This document shows, in pieces, positions 19,169-28,006 of a stretch of 64,000 nucleotides of DNA; positions within the stretch are counted from its first letter, which is position 1, and the number at the start of each line of letters is the position of its first letter. The notes beneath the pieces were generated by a model. It was not told the DNA's origin and ran no database searches. It saw nothing but the letters and a program-made list of their open reading frames with translations. The stretch spans positions 744,001 through 808,000 of the forward strand of contig JAFLCS010000001.1 in NCBI GenBank assembly GCA_017302105.1, written 5' to 3'. The position numbers and the translations under genes were made by a program. This DNA comes from Caulobacterales bacterium. Its GTDB lineage: Bacteria; Pseudomonadota; Alphaproteobacteria; Caulobacterales; Caulobacteraceae.

Positions 19169-19197
19169 CCTCCCCAACGGCTTCGCCGTCGGGGAGG
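19169..19197. terminator. hairpin between convergent genes
   Basis: CCTCCCC and GGGGAGG arms enclose a second perfect stem (ACGGC-TTC-GCCGT) with one A/C mismatch between them. It lies between the stop of DUF885 copy 1 and the stop of the nitrilase gene. No T-run follows on either strand, so termination is plausible but not certain; it may also be a dispersed palindromic element. Confidence 0.45.
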
Positions 19198-19209
19198 CAC
19201 CCGGCTTGC

Positions 19210-20757
19210 TCAGCCGCCGTCGGTCCAGACGGTCTTGTACAGGTCAAAGCGGCGGTCGCGCAGATTGCGCACCGTGCCTTGCGACTTGGCCCAGGCCAGG
19301 TCGGACAGGTCCAGGTCGGCGATGGTGACCGTTTCGACGTTCTCGGTCGCCTCGGCCGCCACGCCGTCGCGCGCGAACGGGAAGTCGCACGGCGTCAGGA
19401 TGCAGGACTGGGCGTACTGGACGTCCATGTTCTCGACGTTGGGCAGGTTGCCGACATTGCCGGACAGGGCGACGTAGCACTGGTTCTCGATCGCCCGCGC
19501 CTGGCTGCAGTAGCGGACCCTGAGATAGCCCTGGCGGTTGTCGGTGCAGAAGGGCACGAACAGCATCCGCGCACCCTCGTCGACCAGGCGCCGCGCCAGT
19601 TCGGGGAACTCCGAATCGTAGCAGATCAGAACCCCGATCGGGCCGCAGTCGGTATCGATGGCGTGGACCATGTCGCCGCCCTTGATGTTCCACCAGTGGC
19701 GCTCATTGGGCGTCGGGTGGATCTTCTCCTGGGCGTGGACCGAGCCGTCGCGCAGGAAGACATAGGCGACATTCTGGATTTCGCCGTCGTCGGTGCGGGT
19801 CGGGTGCGAGCCGCCGATGATGTTGATGTTGTACTCGACCGCCATCTTGCGTAGCGCCTCGACGAAGCGGGGGGTGTAGCGGGTCAGGGCCTCGATCGAT
19901 TCCGCCGGCGTCAGACGCTTGCGTTCCAGGGCCAGCAGCTGAAGCGTGAACAGTTCGGGGAAGATCACGAAGTCGGATCGGTAGTCCGAGGTGATGTCGA
20001 CGAAATATTCGATGTTGGCGATGAACTCGTCGAAGGACGACACCTTGCGGGCCTGGAACTGGACCGTGGCGATGCGGACGTTCTCCTTCATGGCGAAGGC
20101 TGCGCCCTTGCCGCTGTCCTCAGAGTAATAGGGGTTGCGCCAGACCATGTGGGCGGCATTGCCCAGTGACGCCGCGTCGCTGGGCAGATAGGCGTTCAGC
20201 ACGCCGATCGGCTCGAAGCCCGAGCGCAGGTGAAAGCCGATGACCGGATCACTGATCCGGCGCGAGACGACGGCCTCCAGATAGTCGCGGGGATTCGCAA
20301 ACTCCTTCTTGCGGCGGGACAGGCCGGGCATTCGGCCGCCGAAGACGATGCCTTTCAGGTTCAGGCTCTCGCACAGGTCGCGGCGCGCGTCGTACAGGCG
20401 CTGGCCGATGCGAAGGCGGCGGCGGTCGGGATCGACGCAGACCTCCATGCCGTAGAACCAGTCGCCGGCCGGATCGTGCCGAGCGGCATAGCCGGCCCCG
20501 GTGATGGCGCTCCAGGTGTGCGGCTCCATGGCGGTCTTCTCGTCGATGCGGAAACCGGCGGCGTAGCCGACGATCTCGCCCTCGTATTCGACGACGAACT
20601 GGCCGTCACGGAAGGCGGCGATCTGGCCGCGCAGCATCCCGTCGGAATAGGCGGGCATGGTCTTGTAAACCTTGGCGACGAGCGCCGAGATGGCGGGAAG
20701 GTCGGCCATCCGGGCATTGCGGATGGTCAGGACGGCGGGTTTTTTCTTTTCAGTCAT
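19210..20757 (-). CDS. GNAT acetyltransferase-nitrilase (carbon-nitrogen hydrolase) fusion
   Basis: A two-domain protein of 515 residues. Residues about 10-210 form a GNAT N-acyltransferase domain (GMEVCVDPDRRRLRIGQRLY is the acyl-CoA loop). Residues about 225-510 form a nitrilase-superfamily amidase with the full Glu-Lys-Cys triad: FPELF, EKIHPTPNE and LICYDSEFPE. The family is known from many bacteria but the substrate is unsettled. GNAT plus amidase suggests acylation and deacylation of an amine. ATG start. It is placed between two DUF885 genes on the opposite strand. Confidence 0.9.
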   Translation of the reverse strand: MTEKKKPAVLTIRNARMADLPAISALVAKVYKTMPAYSDGMLRGQIAAFRDGQFVVEYEGEIVGYAAGFRIDEKTAMEPHTWSAITGAGYAARHDPAGDWFYGMEVCVDPDRRRLRIGQRLYDARRDLCESLNLKGIVFGGRMPGLSRRKKEFANPRDYLEAVVSRRISDPVIGFHLRSGFEPIGVLNAYLPSDAASLGNAAHMVWRNPYYSEDSGKGAAFAMKENVRIATVQFQARKVSSFDEFIANIEYFVDITSDYRSDFVIFPELFTLQLLALERKRLTPAESIEALTRYTPRFVEALRKMAVEYNINIIGGSHPTRTDDGEIQNVAYVFLRDGSVHAQEKIHPTPNERHWWNIKGGDMVHAIDTDCGPIGVLICYDSEFPELARRLVDEGARMLFVPFCTDNRQGYLRVRYCSQARAIENQCYVALSGNVGNLPNVENMDVQYAQSCILTPCDFPFARDGVAAEATENVETVTIADLDLSDLAWAKSQGTVRNLRDRRFDLYKTVWTDGG

Positions 20758-20867
20758 GGCTCTCCTAACCCTGAAGGCTGGATTGAGATCAACCCAAAAT
20801 CCGTCGCCGCTTGCCAGCCGAGGGCCGGGCGGCTCTATTCCGAGGTGGTTTCAGGAGGGTTTCAGTC

Positions 20868-22697
20868 ATGCTCAATCGTCGTCATCTGCTGATGGGGGCC
20901 GCCGGGGCCGGACTGCTGGCCGGGTGCGGGACGCTGGGCGGCACCCCCATGCCCGGTGGCGGCGCACGCGATCAGGCGAGGGGTCTTTATGACGCCCTGT
21001 CCGAGCGGGTGCTGGAGGCCTCGCCGATGGGGGCGACCAGCCTGGGGATGGATTCGGGTGCCCACGCCGAGCTGAAATCACGGCTGGACAGCCGGACCTA
21101 TGCCGACCGTCTGAACGTGCTGAAACCGCTCGCCGAAGGGCGCACAGCGCTCGGCCAGATCGACGCCGGCGCGCTGGCCGGACGCGACCGGTCCGACTTC
21201 GATGCCGTTACCTGGATGGCCGGCATGGCCGGCGAGATCGCCGCCTTCCCGTTCGGCGGGGTCGACAGCTATATGTATCCCTGCCCCTATGTCATCAGCC
21301 AGCTGACGGGCCTCTATCAGTCGGTCCCGGACTTCCTCGACAGCCAGCATTCGGTCCAGACGGCGGCGGATGCCGAGGCCTATCTGGCGCGCCTGGAGAG
21401 CTTTGCCGAAGGCCTGGATCATGAGGCCGAGCGCGCCCGCTCGGACGCCTCGGATCACCGAATCCTGCCGCCCGACTTCATCATGGACAAGGCCCTGAGC
21501 CAGGTGCGCGCCCTGCGTGGGAACCTGGAGGCCATGCTGGTTCAGCCGCTGGTTCGCAAGGCGGACGAGGCCGGGGTGGCCGGAGCCTGGGGTGCCCGGG
21601 CCACAGCCATCGTCAATGGGGCGGTGGCGATGTCGCTGGACCGGCAGCTCGACTTCCTGACCCGCCACCGGCCCCAGGCGGTGCATGATGCCGGCATCGG
21701 CGCGCGCCGCGAGGGTGAGCGCTATTACGATATGTGCCTGAGGTTCCAGACCTCGACCGGCTTGAGCCCCCAGGAGGCTCACCAGATCGGGCTGGACCAG
21801 GTGGGACAGATTCAGGCCCTGGCCGATCCGCTGTTGCGGGCGCGGGGCTATACGCAAGGGTCGGTTGGCGCGCGGCTGACCGCCTTTGGTCAGGACCCCG
21901 CCTGGCTCTATCCGAACACGGACGACGGCCGGGCTGAGCTGCTGGCGGATCTCAATCGCCAGGTCGAGGCCGTGACGGCACGGATGCCGGAGGTGTTCGC
22001 CCGGATGCCGCGGGCGCGGGTCGAGGTCCGGCGCGTGCCGCCGGCGATCGAGCTGGGTGCCCCGCGTGGCTATGCCCAGTCCGGTTCCCTGGATGGATCA
22101 CGACCTGGGGCCTATTACATCAACCTGCATGACACGGCGATCTGGCCCAAGTGGACCCTGCCGACCCTGACCTACCACGAGAGCCTGCCGGGCCATCATC
22201 TGCAGGGATCGCTGGCGCTGGAGGCGACCGACACGCCGCTGCTGCTCAAGGTCATGGGCTTCAACGCCTATGGAGAAGGCTGGGGCCTGTATGCCGAGCA
22301 GCTCGCGGCCGAACTGGGGATGTACGACGCCTTCCCCGAAGGGATGCTGGGCTTCCACCAGTCGTTCCTGTACCGGGCCGCGCGCATCGTCATCGACACG
22401 GGTATCCATGCCCAGGGCTGGAGCCGCGAGCAGGCGATCGCGTATATGATCGACACCGTCGGTCTGGCCCCCGGTGCCGCCGAGAGCGAATGCGAGCGGT
22501 ACTGTGTGTGGCCCGGCCAGGCCTGTGGCTACAAGATCGGCCACACCGAGATCGACCGGATGCGCACCGAGGCCCGCACCCGGCTGGGTGACCGTTTCGA
22601 CATCAAGGGCTTCCACGCCGCCGTGCTGGACGGCGGAGCGATGCCGCTAGATGTGCTGGGCCGTGTGGTCGACCAGTGGGTGGCGGGGCAGGCCTAG
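20868..22697 (+). CDS. DUF885-family lipoprotein, putative metallopeptidase (copy 2)
   Basis: A 609-residue paralogue of the upstream DUF885 gene. Starts MLNRRHLLMGAAGAGLLAGC (lipobox LAGC), with GGAGG ten bases before the ATG. It has TYHESLPGHHLQ (HExxPGHH), DGSRPGAYYINL and CVWPGQACGYKIG. It differs from copy 1 mainly in the N-terminal third. Likely exported and anchored in the envelope. Followed by a short gap to convergent DoxX-like and membrane-protein genes. Confidence 0.88.
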   Translation: MLNRRHLLMGAAGAGLLAGCGTLGGTPMPGGGARDQARGLYDALSERVLEASPMGATSLGMDSGAHAELKSRLDSRTYADRLNVLKPLAEGRTALGQIDAGALAGRDRSDFDAVTWMAGMAGEIAAFPFGGVDSYMYPCPYVISQLTGLYQSVPDFLDSQHSVQTAADAEAYLARLESFAEGLDHEAERARSDASDHRILPPDFIMDKALSQVRALRGNLEAMLVQPLVRKADEAGVAGAWGARATAIVNGAVAMSLDRQLDFLTRHRPQAVHDAGIGARREGERYYDMCLRFQTSTGLSPQEAHQIGLDQVGQIQALADPLLRARGYTQGSVGARLTAFGQDPAWLYPNTDDGRAELLADLNRQVEAVTARMPEVFARMPRARVEVRRVPPAIELGAPRGYAQSGSLDGSRPGAYYINLHDTAIWPKWTLPTLTYHESLPGHHLQGSLALEATDTPLLLKVMGFNAYGEGWGLYAEQLAAELGMYDAFPEGMLGFHQSFLYRAARIVIDTGIHAQGWSREQAIAYMIDTVGLAPGAAESECERYCVWPGQACGYKIGHTEIDRMRTEARTRLGDRFDIKGFHAAVLDGGAMPLDVLGRVVDQWVAGQA

Positions 22698-22703
22698 AGC
22701 GCG

Positions 22704-23126
22704 TCAGGCGGGGCGGCGGCCGGGCCGGTAAGCCCAGGCCGTCGCTGCCAGGCAGGCGAGCAGCAGGACGCTGTATTCGACGCCGTTGCGACCGGCCCCG
22801 ACCACGAACCAGCCCGACGGCAGGTGCACCAGCACCAGCCCCAGCGCCAGCACGCCCATGTGCGCCAGACAGGCCCAGAAGACCCAGCGCCGGGCCAGGA
22901 TCAGGACCGGGCCGACCCATTCCAGGGCTGTTACCGCCGTGGCCCAGGCGATGCCCATGGGAAAGCCCAGGCCGTCCAGCCAGTCCCCGAAGGGAACGAC
23001 GCCGCCGGACAGGGCGCGATAGACGCCGTGGATCAGGATGAGCAGGGCCGTGACGATCCGCACCAGTTCAAGGCTCTGTGCGGCGCGGGATGCGGGGGCG
23101 GCGGGGCCGCAGAATCGCGTGGTCAT
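22704..23126 (-). CDS. DoxX-like small membrane protein
   Basis: A 140-residue protein with four predicted membrane spans (about 21-38, 56-76, 80-100 and 112-132), compatible with the DoxX/DoxD-like family of respiratory or stress membrane proteins; the identification is weak. Its ATG overlaps the stop of the upstream membrane-protein gene (ATGA), so the two are translationally coupled. Role unknown. Confidence 0.6.
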   Translation of the reverse strand: MTTRFCGPAAPASRAAQSLELVRIVTALLILIHGVYRALSGGVVPFGDWLDGLGFPMGIAWATAVTALEWVGPVLILARRWVFWACLAHMGVLALGLVLVHLPSGWFVVGAGRNGVEYSVLLLACLAATAWAYRPGRRPA

Positions 23127-23965
23127 GGGACACTCCGTGAAACAGGCGGTCCGGCCGCGGACTTGCCCGGCTTTTTGCAGTCAGTCCTGAGGCGTCGCAG
23201 TCGGGCCGGTTCGCCCGCGATCGGTCGCGGTGCGACGCCAGGCCGATGGTTCTCGAATTTCTCCCAGTTTCTCAACAGGGCGTGGTTGAGAAAGGTTCGA
23301 ATCCTCCAGTGGCTGCGTCCGAAGAGCACAAGGCCGGAGAAGATGAAGGCCTCGACGAACAGGTGGTGGAAGAACACGCCGACCGAAAACCAGAAATTTG
23401 CAGGATTGTTGTCGAGCGTCGTCACCTGCCAGGCAAAAACCTCGAACACGTCAAAGAGGCCGCCGCGCAGGGTCTGGTCGACCGTGAACAGGGCGCTCTG
23501 CCACAGGCCTGGGTCGGATAGCTCGTTCCGGGCCCGATCGAGAAGGTGTCCGCCACCGACATCGAGCCAGCGATATCTCAGCGTTGCCAGGAACAGCAGG
23601 GCCGTCGGTACGACCACGCCCGCGCCCACGCTGATGGCCAGGGCAAGCCCCGCCGTCGCGCGAAGGCTCCTGGCCTTGGCCAGGACGATACAGACCTGCT
23701 GCCATTCAAACCGGTCGCGGGTATCCGGAGGGGGGCCGGGAACGCCCGTCGAGAACCGCTTTTGGGCCAAGAGAATGTTGGCCGACGCCCACCGGTTGGC
23801 CCCGATGGCCGCGTAAAGGCTGAGTGCCAGGATGGTGAGACCGATCTCCAGCACATAGATGCGCTGGGCCGGCAGCGACCAGAGCGCAGATCGCGCCAGA
23901 TCGAACAACGGCACCAACGCTGCGAAGACCGGGCGGATTGGCTCGATCCAGGATTCCATGAACAC
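23123..23965 (-). CDS. hypothetical membrane protein, 280 aa
   Basis: About three to four membrane spans (near 38-58, 103-130 and 190-215) separated by polar stretches, and a basic, Pro-rich C-terminal tail of about 45 residues. I recognise no family. The GTG start (MFMESW) may be replaced by the ATG two codons later. It overlaps the DoxX-like gene by 4 bp, forming a two-gene unit upstream of which nothing else reads on this strand for 100 bp. Confidence 0.6.
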   Translation of the reverse strand: MFMESWIEPIRPVFAALVPLFDLARSALWSLPAQRIYVLEIGLTILALSLYAAIGANRWASANILLAQKRFSTGVPGPPPDTRDRFEWQQVCIVLAKARSLRATAGLALAISVGAGVVVPTALLFLATLRYRWLDVGGGHLLDRARNELSDPGLWQSALFTVDQTLRGGLFDVFEVFAWQVTTLDNNPANFWFSVGVFFHHLFVEAFIFSGLVLFGRSHWRIRTFLNHALLRNWEKFENHRPGVAPRPIAGEPARLRRLRTDCKKPGKSAAGPPVSRSVP

Positions 23966-24066
23966 GCCCCCGAGTTCTCAGGGGCGCAGGGTTAACCATC
24001 GCAGGACGTTACGCCAAGGCCGCACCCGCCAATGGCGAGCGCAGCCGCAGGTCGGTGTTCAGGCGC

Positions 24067-25974
24067 TCAGGCCGGCTGGGCGACCGGGCGGCGAGCCGGC
24101 TCGGTGCCGGGACGCGCCGGCGGCAGGGCCGCGACGGCGACCGATCCGTCTTCTTCCGGGATGATCATCCAGCCGCGGGCGGCGAAGGCGTCGCCAGCCC
24201 GGCGGCGTGAGGTCCACATGGCGATCCAGGGCGAAGCCAGAAGTGGCAGCACGATCGGCACAAAGAACATCGACAGGTCCGGGCGGAAGGCCAGGGCGAT
24301 GACGAAGCACAGTCCCACCACGATCTGCCAGCGCATCGACTTGAGGGCGTCAGCGAAGACCAGGCCGTCGGCGTCGCGCTGCTGGACCTGCCATCCGGCG
24401 TCCTGGCCACGCAGGATCTGGAGCACCGCCTTGGTATTGGCCACCATCAGGATGGGGGCGAGAATGGCCGAGACGGCGATTTCGGACAGGACACCCTTGG
24501 TCAGCTGGGTCGCCCCGCCGAAGGCGCGCAGCTCACCGGGGCGGCTCATCACCAGGGCCGCGCCCATGATCTTGGGACCGATCAGGAGCAGGGCGGCAAA
24601 GAGAGACGCCAGGGTGAAGGGCGTGAACTCGGGGTTCAGGACGTACCACCAGCTGCCCCAGTCAATCGGGTAGCTGAGCTGGATGGCCAGGCCGGTGGCC
24701 AGGGACGCCAGCCACAGCGGCGAAGCCAGATAGGCCGCACAGCCGAGGACCAGTTGCAGGCGGCTCATGGGGTGCAGGCCCGCCGCGCCGACCAGCTTGA
24801 GGTGCTGGAGGTTGCCCTGACACCAGCGGTGTTCGCGCCGGATGAAGTCGGTGATGGTCGGCGGGGTTTCCTCGCACGAGCCGTCCAGGGCGGCGGTGAC
24901 GTGAACGGCCCAGCCGGCCCGGCGCAGCATGGCGGCCTCGACGACGTCGTGGCTGAGCACATTTCCGCCGAAGGGCTTGATGCCCGGCAGGATCGGCAGG
25001 CCGGCGCATTCGGCAAAGGCGCGGGTGCGGATGATGGCGTTATGGCCCCAGTAGGAGCTGTCCGACCCGGTCCACCAGGCCAGGCCGGCGGCGGCGACGC
25101 GCCCGTACAGGCGCACCGAGAACTGGGACACACGCGCGAACAGGGTCGAGGCCTTGATAATGGTCGGGGTGGTCTGGATCAGGCCGATGCGCGGATTGAT
25201 CTCCATCGCGTCGACGAGGCGCAGGACGGTTTCCCCGGCCATGGTCGAATCCGCGTCGAGCACCACCATCTGCTCATAGGCCGCTCCGAAGCGGCGGACC
25301 CAGTCGCCCAGGTTGCCTGCCTTGTGCTCGGTATTGGCGACACGGCGGCGATAGAACAGGCGGCTGGCGAAACGGGCGCGCTGGGAGACATAGACGGCCG
25401 TCTCATGAGCGGCGGCGGTCGACTTGTTGGTGTCGGACAGGACGAAGAAGTCGAAGGCCCCCGAAGCGCCGAGCCGGGCCAGGGACGCATCCAGATGGGC
25501 CAGGCGAGCGAAGGAGGAATCGGCATCCTCGTTATAGACCGGCATCAGGATGGCGGTGCGGCTCATCGGCACGTCCGGCCGGGCGGCGAAGGCCAGGTCC
25601 TGCTGCTCGCGATCGGTGGCCAGAACCCACAGACCCATGCAGGCCGAGGTGAACCAGCAGGACATGGCCGTCAGCAGGCCGGCCAGACAAACCAGGCCGA
25701 AGACCTCAAGGGCGGTGAATCCAAAGCGGGCACAGGTCACGACCGGCGCAATCAGGGCCAGGGTCGACAGCGCCAGGGTCGCGACCAGGAGGGTCCAGCG
25801 CCGGCGCGACACAGTCTCGGGCGACGTCGGCAGAGGATCGATCGGCGCGCGCGGCGCGACCTCGAGCGACTGGCGCGGCATGGCCAGCGGGGCCTCGGCC
25901 GGCAGCCACGGTTGCGGGTCAAAGCCCTCAACCTCGCGCGTGTCCGCGTCCAAGCGGGTGGCCAGATCGACCAT
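24067..25974 (-). CDS. opgH: osmoregulated periplasmic glucan glucosyltransferase OpgH (MdoH)
   Basis: Inner-membrane GT2 enzyme that polymerises glucose for osmoregulated periplasmic glucans. The 635-residue length is shorter than the E. coli protein but normal for this group. After two spans (about 60-105) the GT domain shows MPVYNED, LSDTNKS, LDADS, SHDVVEAA and the HRWCQGN version of the final catalytic motif; further spans follow. In Caulobacter, OpgH is reported to be essential and to affect cell shape. opgG does not accompany it here. Two palindromic operators lie 93-127 bp upstream of the start, in the gap to the acyltransferase gene, which ends 142 bp upstream. Confidence 0.92.
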   Translation of the reverse strand: MVDLATRLDADTREVEGFDPQPWLPAEAPLAMPRQSLEVAPRAPIDPLPTSPETVSRRRWTLLVATLALSTLALIAPVVTCARFGFTALEVFGLVCLAGLLTAMSCWFTSACMGLWVLATDREQQDLAFAARPDVPMSRTAILMPVYNEDADSSFARLAHLDASLARLGASGAFDFFVLSDTNKSTAAAHETAVYVSQRARFASRLFYRRRVANTEHKAGNLGDWVRRFGAAYEQMVVLDADSTMAGETVLRLVDAMEINPRIGLIQTTPTIIKASTLFARVSQFSVRLYGRVAAAGLAWWTGSDSSYWGHNAIIRTRAFAECAGLPILPGIKPFGGNVLSHDVVEAAMLRRAGWAVHVTAALDGSCEETPPTITDFIRREHRWCQGNLQHLKLVGAAGLHPMSRLQLVLGCAAYLASPLWLASLATGLAIQLSYPIDWGSWWYVLNPEFTPFTLASLFAALLLIGPKIMGAALVMSRPGELRAFGGATQLTKGVLSEIAVSAILAPILMVANTKAVLQILRGQDAGWQVQQRDADGLVFADALKSMRWQIVVGLCFVIALAFRPDLSMFFVPIVLPLLASPWIAMWTSRRRAGDAFAARGWMIIPEEDGSVAVAALPPARPGTEPARRPVAQPA

Positions 25975-26033
25975 CAGCAGATCATCCCTTGCTCACATCC
26001 GCCGTCAAAGACCCCAGGGAGGAACGGCGAATT

Positions 26034-26050
26034 GTGCTGCGGTGCAGCAC
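26034..26050. repeat. perfect inverted repeat in the opgH leader
   Basis: GTGCTGC-GGT-GCAGCAC, a 7-bp stem with 3-base loop, placed between the opgH start and its two upstream palindromes. It could be a hairpin in the 5' untranslated region or another protein site. No T-run follows, so it is not a typical terminator. Confidence 0.5.
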
Positions 26051-26066
26051 GTTGCTCCAATGTGCA

Positions 26067-26080
26067 TCACGACTTCGTGA
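26067..26080. promoter_or_regulatory. palindromic operator opgH-1 (TCACGACTTCGTGA)
   Basis: Fourteen-bp palindrome with perfect 6-bp arms TCACGA/TCGTGA. One of five related sites found upstream of opgH, the acyltransferase gene and wecB. The centre-to-centre distance to the next copy is 21 bp, two helical turns, which suits cooperative binding of dimers on one DNA face. Confidence 0.65.
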
Positions 26081-26087
26081 GGCGCAA

Positions 26088-26101
26088 TCACGGATTCGTG
26101 A
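26088..26101. promoter_or_regulatory. palindromic operator opgH-2 (TCACGGATTCGTGA)
   Basis: Second copy of the 14-bp palindrome upstream of opgH, 21 bp from the first and 15 bp beyond the stop codon of the upstream acyltransferase gene. Arms TCACG/CGTGA are perfect. Confidence 0.65.
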
Positions 26102-26115
26102 AAAGGCAGATTTTT

Positions 26116-27906
26116 TTAGGCCGAGATTGTGACCGAACCGCGATTTTCAGCCTCGGCCCTGACGGCGCGTTCCAGCATCAAGGCGGCGACCCCGGCCCAG
26201 CCGATCAGTACGGTCGCATAGGCCGTCTCCCACCAGCCGACGTTCAAGTCGTTGACAGTGCCGGGCAGGACCAGGTGTTTGGTGAACAGAGTCAGGACGG
26301 CCATCACCAGGAAGGCACTGATCAGAAACAGCTTCAGACGCGGGACGTCGGAGCGATGGCGCAGGCCCCACAGCATCAGGATCGGAGCGATCTGGATTCC
26401 GAGACCCAGCGAAATGATCATGTGGCGGGGGTCAGGCCAGGGGTAGAGGCTGGAGGCCGACAGGCCGTAGCCCGCCAGGATGAAGGCCGCCGCCGTCATC
26501 ATGCCGGTCAGTCGTGCGCCGGTCAGGGCCATGATGGCCCAGCCGAAGCCGATGCCGGTCAGGGCCGCCATCACCCCCGACAGGAAGACGCCGACATTGA
26601 AGATCTGGGGGTAGCGGGCGTCGGCACCGCCGAGCTCGGACAGATACTGGCTGGCGTGGTCGAAACCGGGATAGGCGGCCACCGACACGAGAAACACGAT
26701 CAGCACGACCACCGGCGCGCTCGCCCCGATGACCAGCAGACGACGCCGGCCGACGAACGGCACCGGCGGCTGCGTCGATGCGAAGGGCTTGAGCCCCCAG
26801 GCGGGACGTAGCCAGCCGATCCGCCGCACAACCTCGTAGATCAGGAAGCTGCCGCCGAAGGTGATCAGGGCCAGCAGAGTCGCTTCCAGGACGGGCGGCA
26901 GGGCGGCCGGTCGGATCAGCCAGACCGCAACGACCAGAACCGTCTGGTGAGCGAGATAGAGCGGGAAGACGGCATCGGTCAGATAGCGCAGCACCGGGCC
27001 GTCGCTGCGTCGCAGATAGCGGCTGCCATAGCCCAGAACCGCGGCGATGACGGCCCACTGATAGGTCGCCTGGATGGCGAATTTCGAGGCGTCGTAGAGG
27101 ATGTTGTTGGGGAAATAGCCGGCCTGGAAGACCAGGATCGGCAGCACCGCCAGAGCAATGCCGGCACCCCAGCGCCGATACTGTTCCAGGGCCTGCCAGA
27201 GCGGTTCATGACGTGCCAGCAGGAACCCGAACAGGAAGGCCCCCAGAGACTGGGCGTGATTGTACCAGTCGCCCACCAGGGCGTTGGTCGAGCCGAACAG
27301 CGGATAGAGCGTCAGGCGGATGGCTACCAGGTACAGCAGCGGTACCCAGATCACCCGCGCGCCGGCCACCAGGGGCACAAGCCAGCCACGCAGGCGCTCG
27401 ATCAGGCCGGGCACCATCATCAACAGCACAATGACCAGGCTGTAGGCCGCGATGTAGTTGACGAACCACAGATGGTTCACCGGCACGCCGTTCATCAGGC
27501 CTTCGGGGCCGAATTCGTGACCGAGCCAGCCGAGGTAGTCGTTGCCCCAGCCGCCATTGTCCATCGCCTCGATCCAGGACTGGATCGGCACCAGCAACAG
27601 CACCCCCATCAGCAGGGGCGGTGCCAGCCGCTCAATGCGGGCGCGCAAGACTTCGCCCGGCGTTCGCCGCGCGGTCATGAAGCTGATGGCGGCCCCCGAC
27701 ACCAGGAACAGAAGTGTCAGCCGCCACGGTCCGGTCAGGGTCAGCAACTGCGGCATCCAGCTGAGGCGGTGCTCGGACTGGATGTGCCAGTCATAGGGCG
27801 AATAGACGAGCGCCGTGTGAAACAGGATCAGCAGGCCGAACGCCGCCACCCGGATCCAGTCCAGGTCCGCGCGTCGGCTCGAAGAGGCAGCAAAGGTCGT
27901 CGTCAC
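26116..27906 (-). CDS. acyltransferase-3 (OpgC/MdoC-like) fused to DUF998-like membrane domain
   Basis: A 596-residue polytopic membrane protein. The N-terminal part is an acyltransferase-3 domain with the RADLDWIRVAAFGLLILFH opening (catalytic Arg/His region) and SWMPQLLTLTGPWRLTLLFL, the pattern of OpgC-like enzymes that add acyl groups to glucans. After about residue 375 come roughly six more spans beginning near RRLLVIGASAPVVVLIV and including FDHASQYLSELGG, which looks like a DUF998 domain. The start is uncertain: I take GTG (VTTTFAASSS), while in-frame codons up to 49 residues upstream exist. A palindromic operator lies 39 bp upstream. Confidence 0.8.
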   Translation of the reverse strand: MTTTFAASSSRRADLDWIRVAAFGLLILFHTALVYSPYDWHIQSEHRLSWMPQLLTLTGPWRLTLLFLVSGAAISFMTARRTPGEVLRARIERLAPPLLMGVLLLVPIQSWIEAMDNGGWGNDYLGWLGHEFGPEGLMNGVPVNHLWFVNYIAAYSLVIVLLMMVPGLIERLRGWLVPLVAGARVIWVPLLYLVAIRLTLYPLFGSTNALVGDWYNHAQSLGAFLFGFLLARHEPLWQALEQYRRWGAGIALAVLPILVFQAGYFPNNILYDASKFAIQATYQWAVIAAVLGYGSRYLRRSDGPVLRYLTDAVFPLYLAHQTVLVVAVWLIRPAALPPVLEATLLALITFGGSFLIYEVVRRIGWLRPAWGLKPFASTQPPVPFVGRRRLLVIGASAPVVVLIVFLVSVAAYPGFDHASQYLSELGGADARYPQIFNVGVFLSGVMAALTGIGFGWAIMALTGARLTGMMTAAAFILAGYGLSASSLYPWPDPRHMIISLGLGIQIAPILMLWGLRHRSDVPRLKLFLISAFLVMAVLTLFTKHLVLPGTVNDLNVGWWETAYATVLIGWAGVAALMLERAVRAEAENRGSVTISA

Positions 27907-27944
27907 AGTCGGTCGGGTCTCGAGCGGCAAGGGCGCGCCTAGGA

Positions 27945-27958
27945 TCACGGCTTCGTGA
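27945..27958. promoter_or_regulatory. palindromic operator upstream of the acyltransferase gene (TCACGGCTTCGTGA)
   Basis: Third copy of the 14-bp palindrome; arms extend to GATCACG/CGTGATC. Immediately beside it is GGCGCGCCTAGG, a 12-mer that also occurs in the wecB upstream region between the two operators there. Confidence 0.62.
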
Positions 27959-28006
27959 TCGCGCGTCAAATGGCCCGTGTTTCCGGCTGCAATAAGGCGA
28001 CTGGGC

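Noticed and set aside
17207..19177. 656-codon open frame opposite DUF885 copy 1
   Set aside because: Antisense shadow, no motif, spans a well-supported lipoprotein gene.
24754..26811. 685-codon open frame opposite opgH and the acyltransferase gene
   Set aside because: Covers the operator region and two genes in antisense; GC-rich artefact composition.
27966..27980. Second operator near the acyltransferase start (TCAAATGGCCCGTGT)
   Set aside because: Spacing and one arm do not fit the palindrome; at best a half-site.
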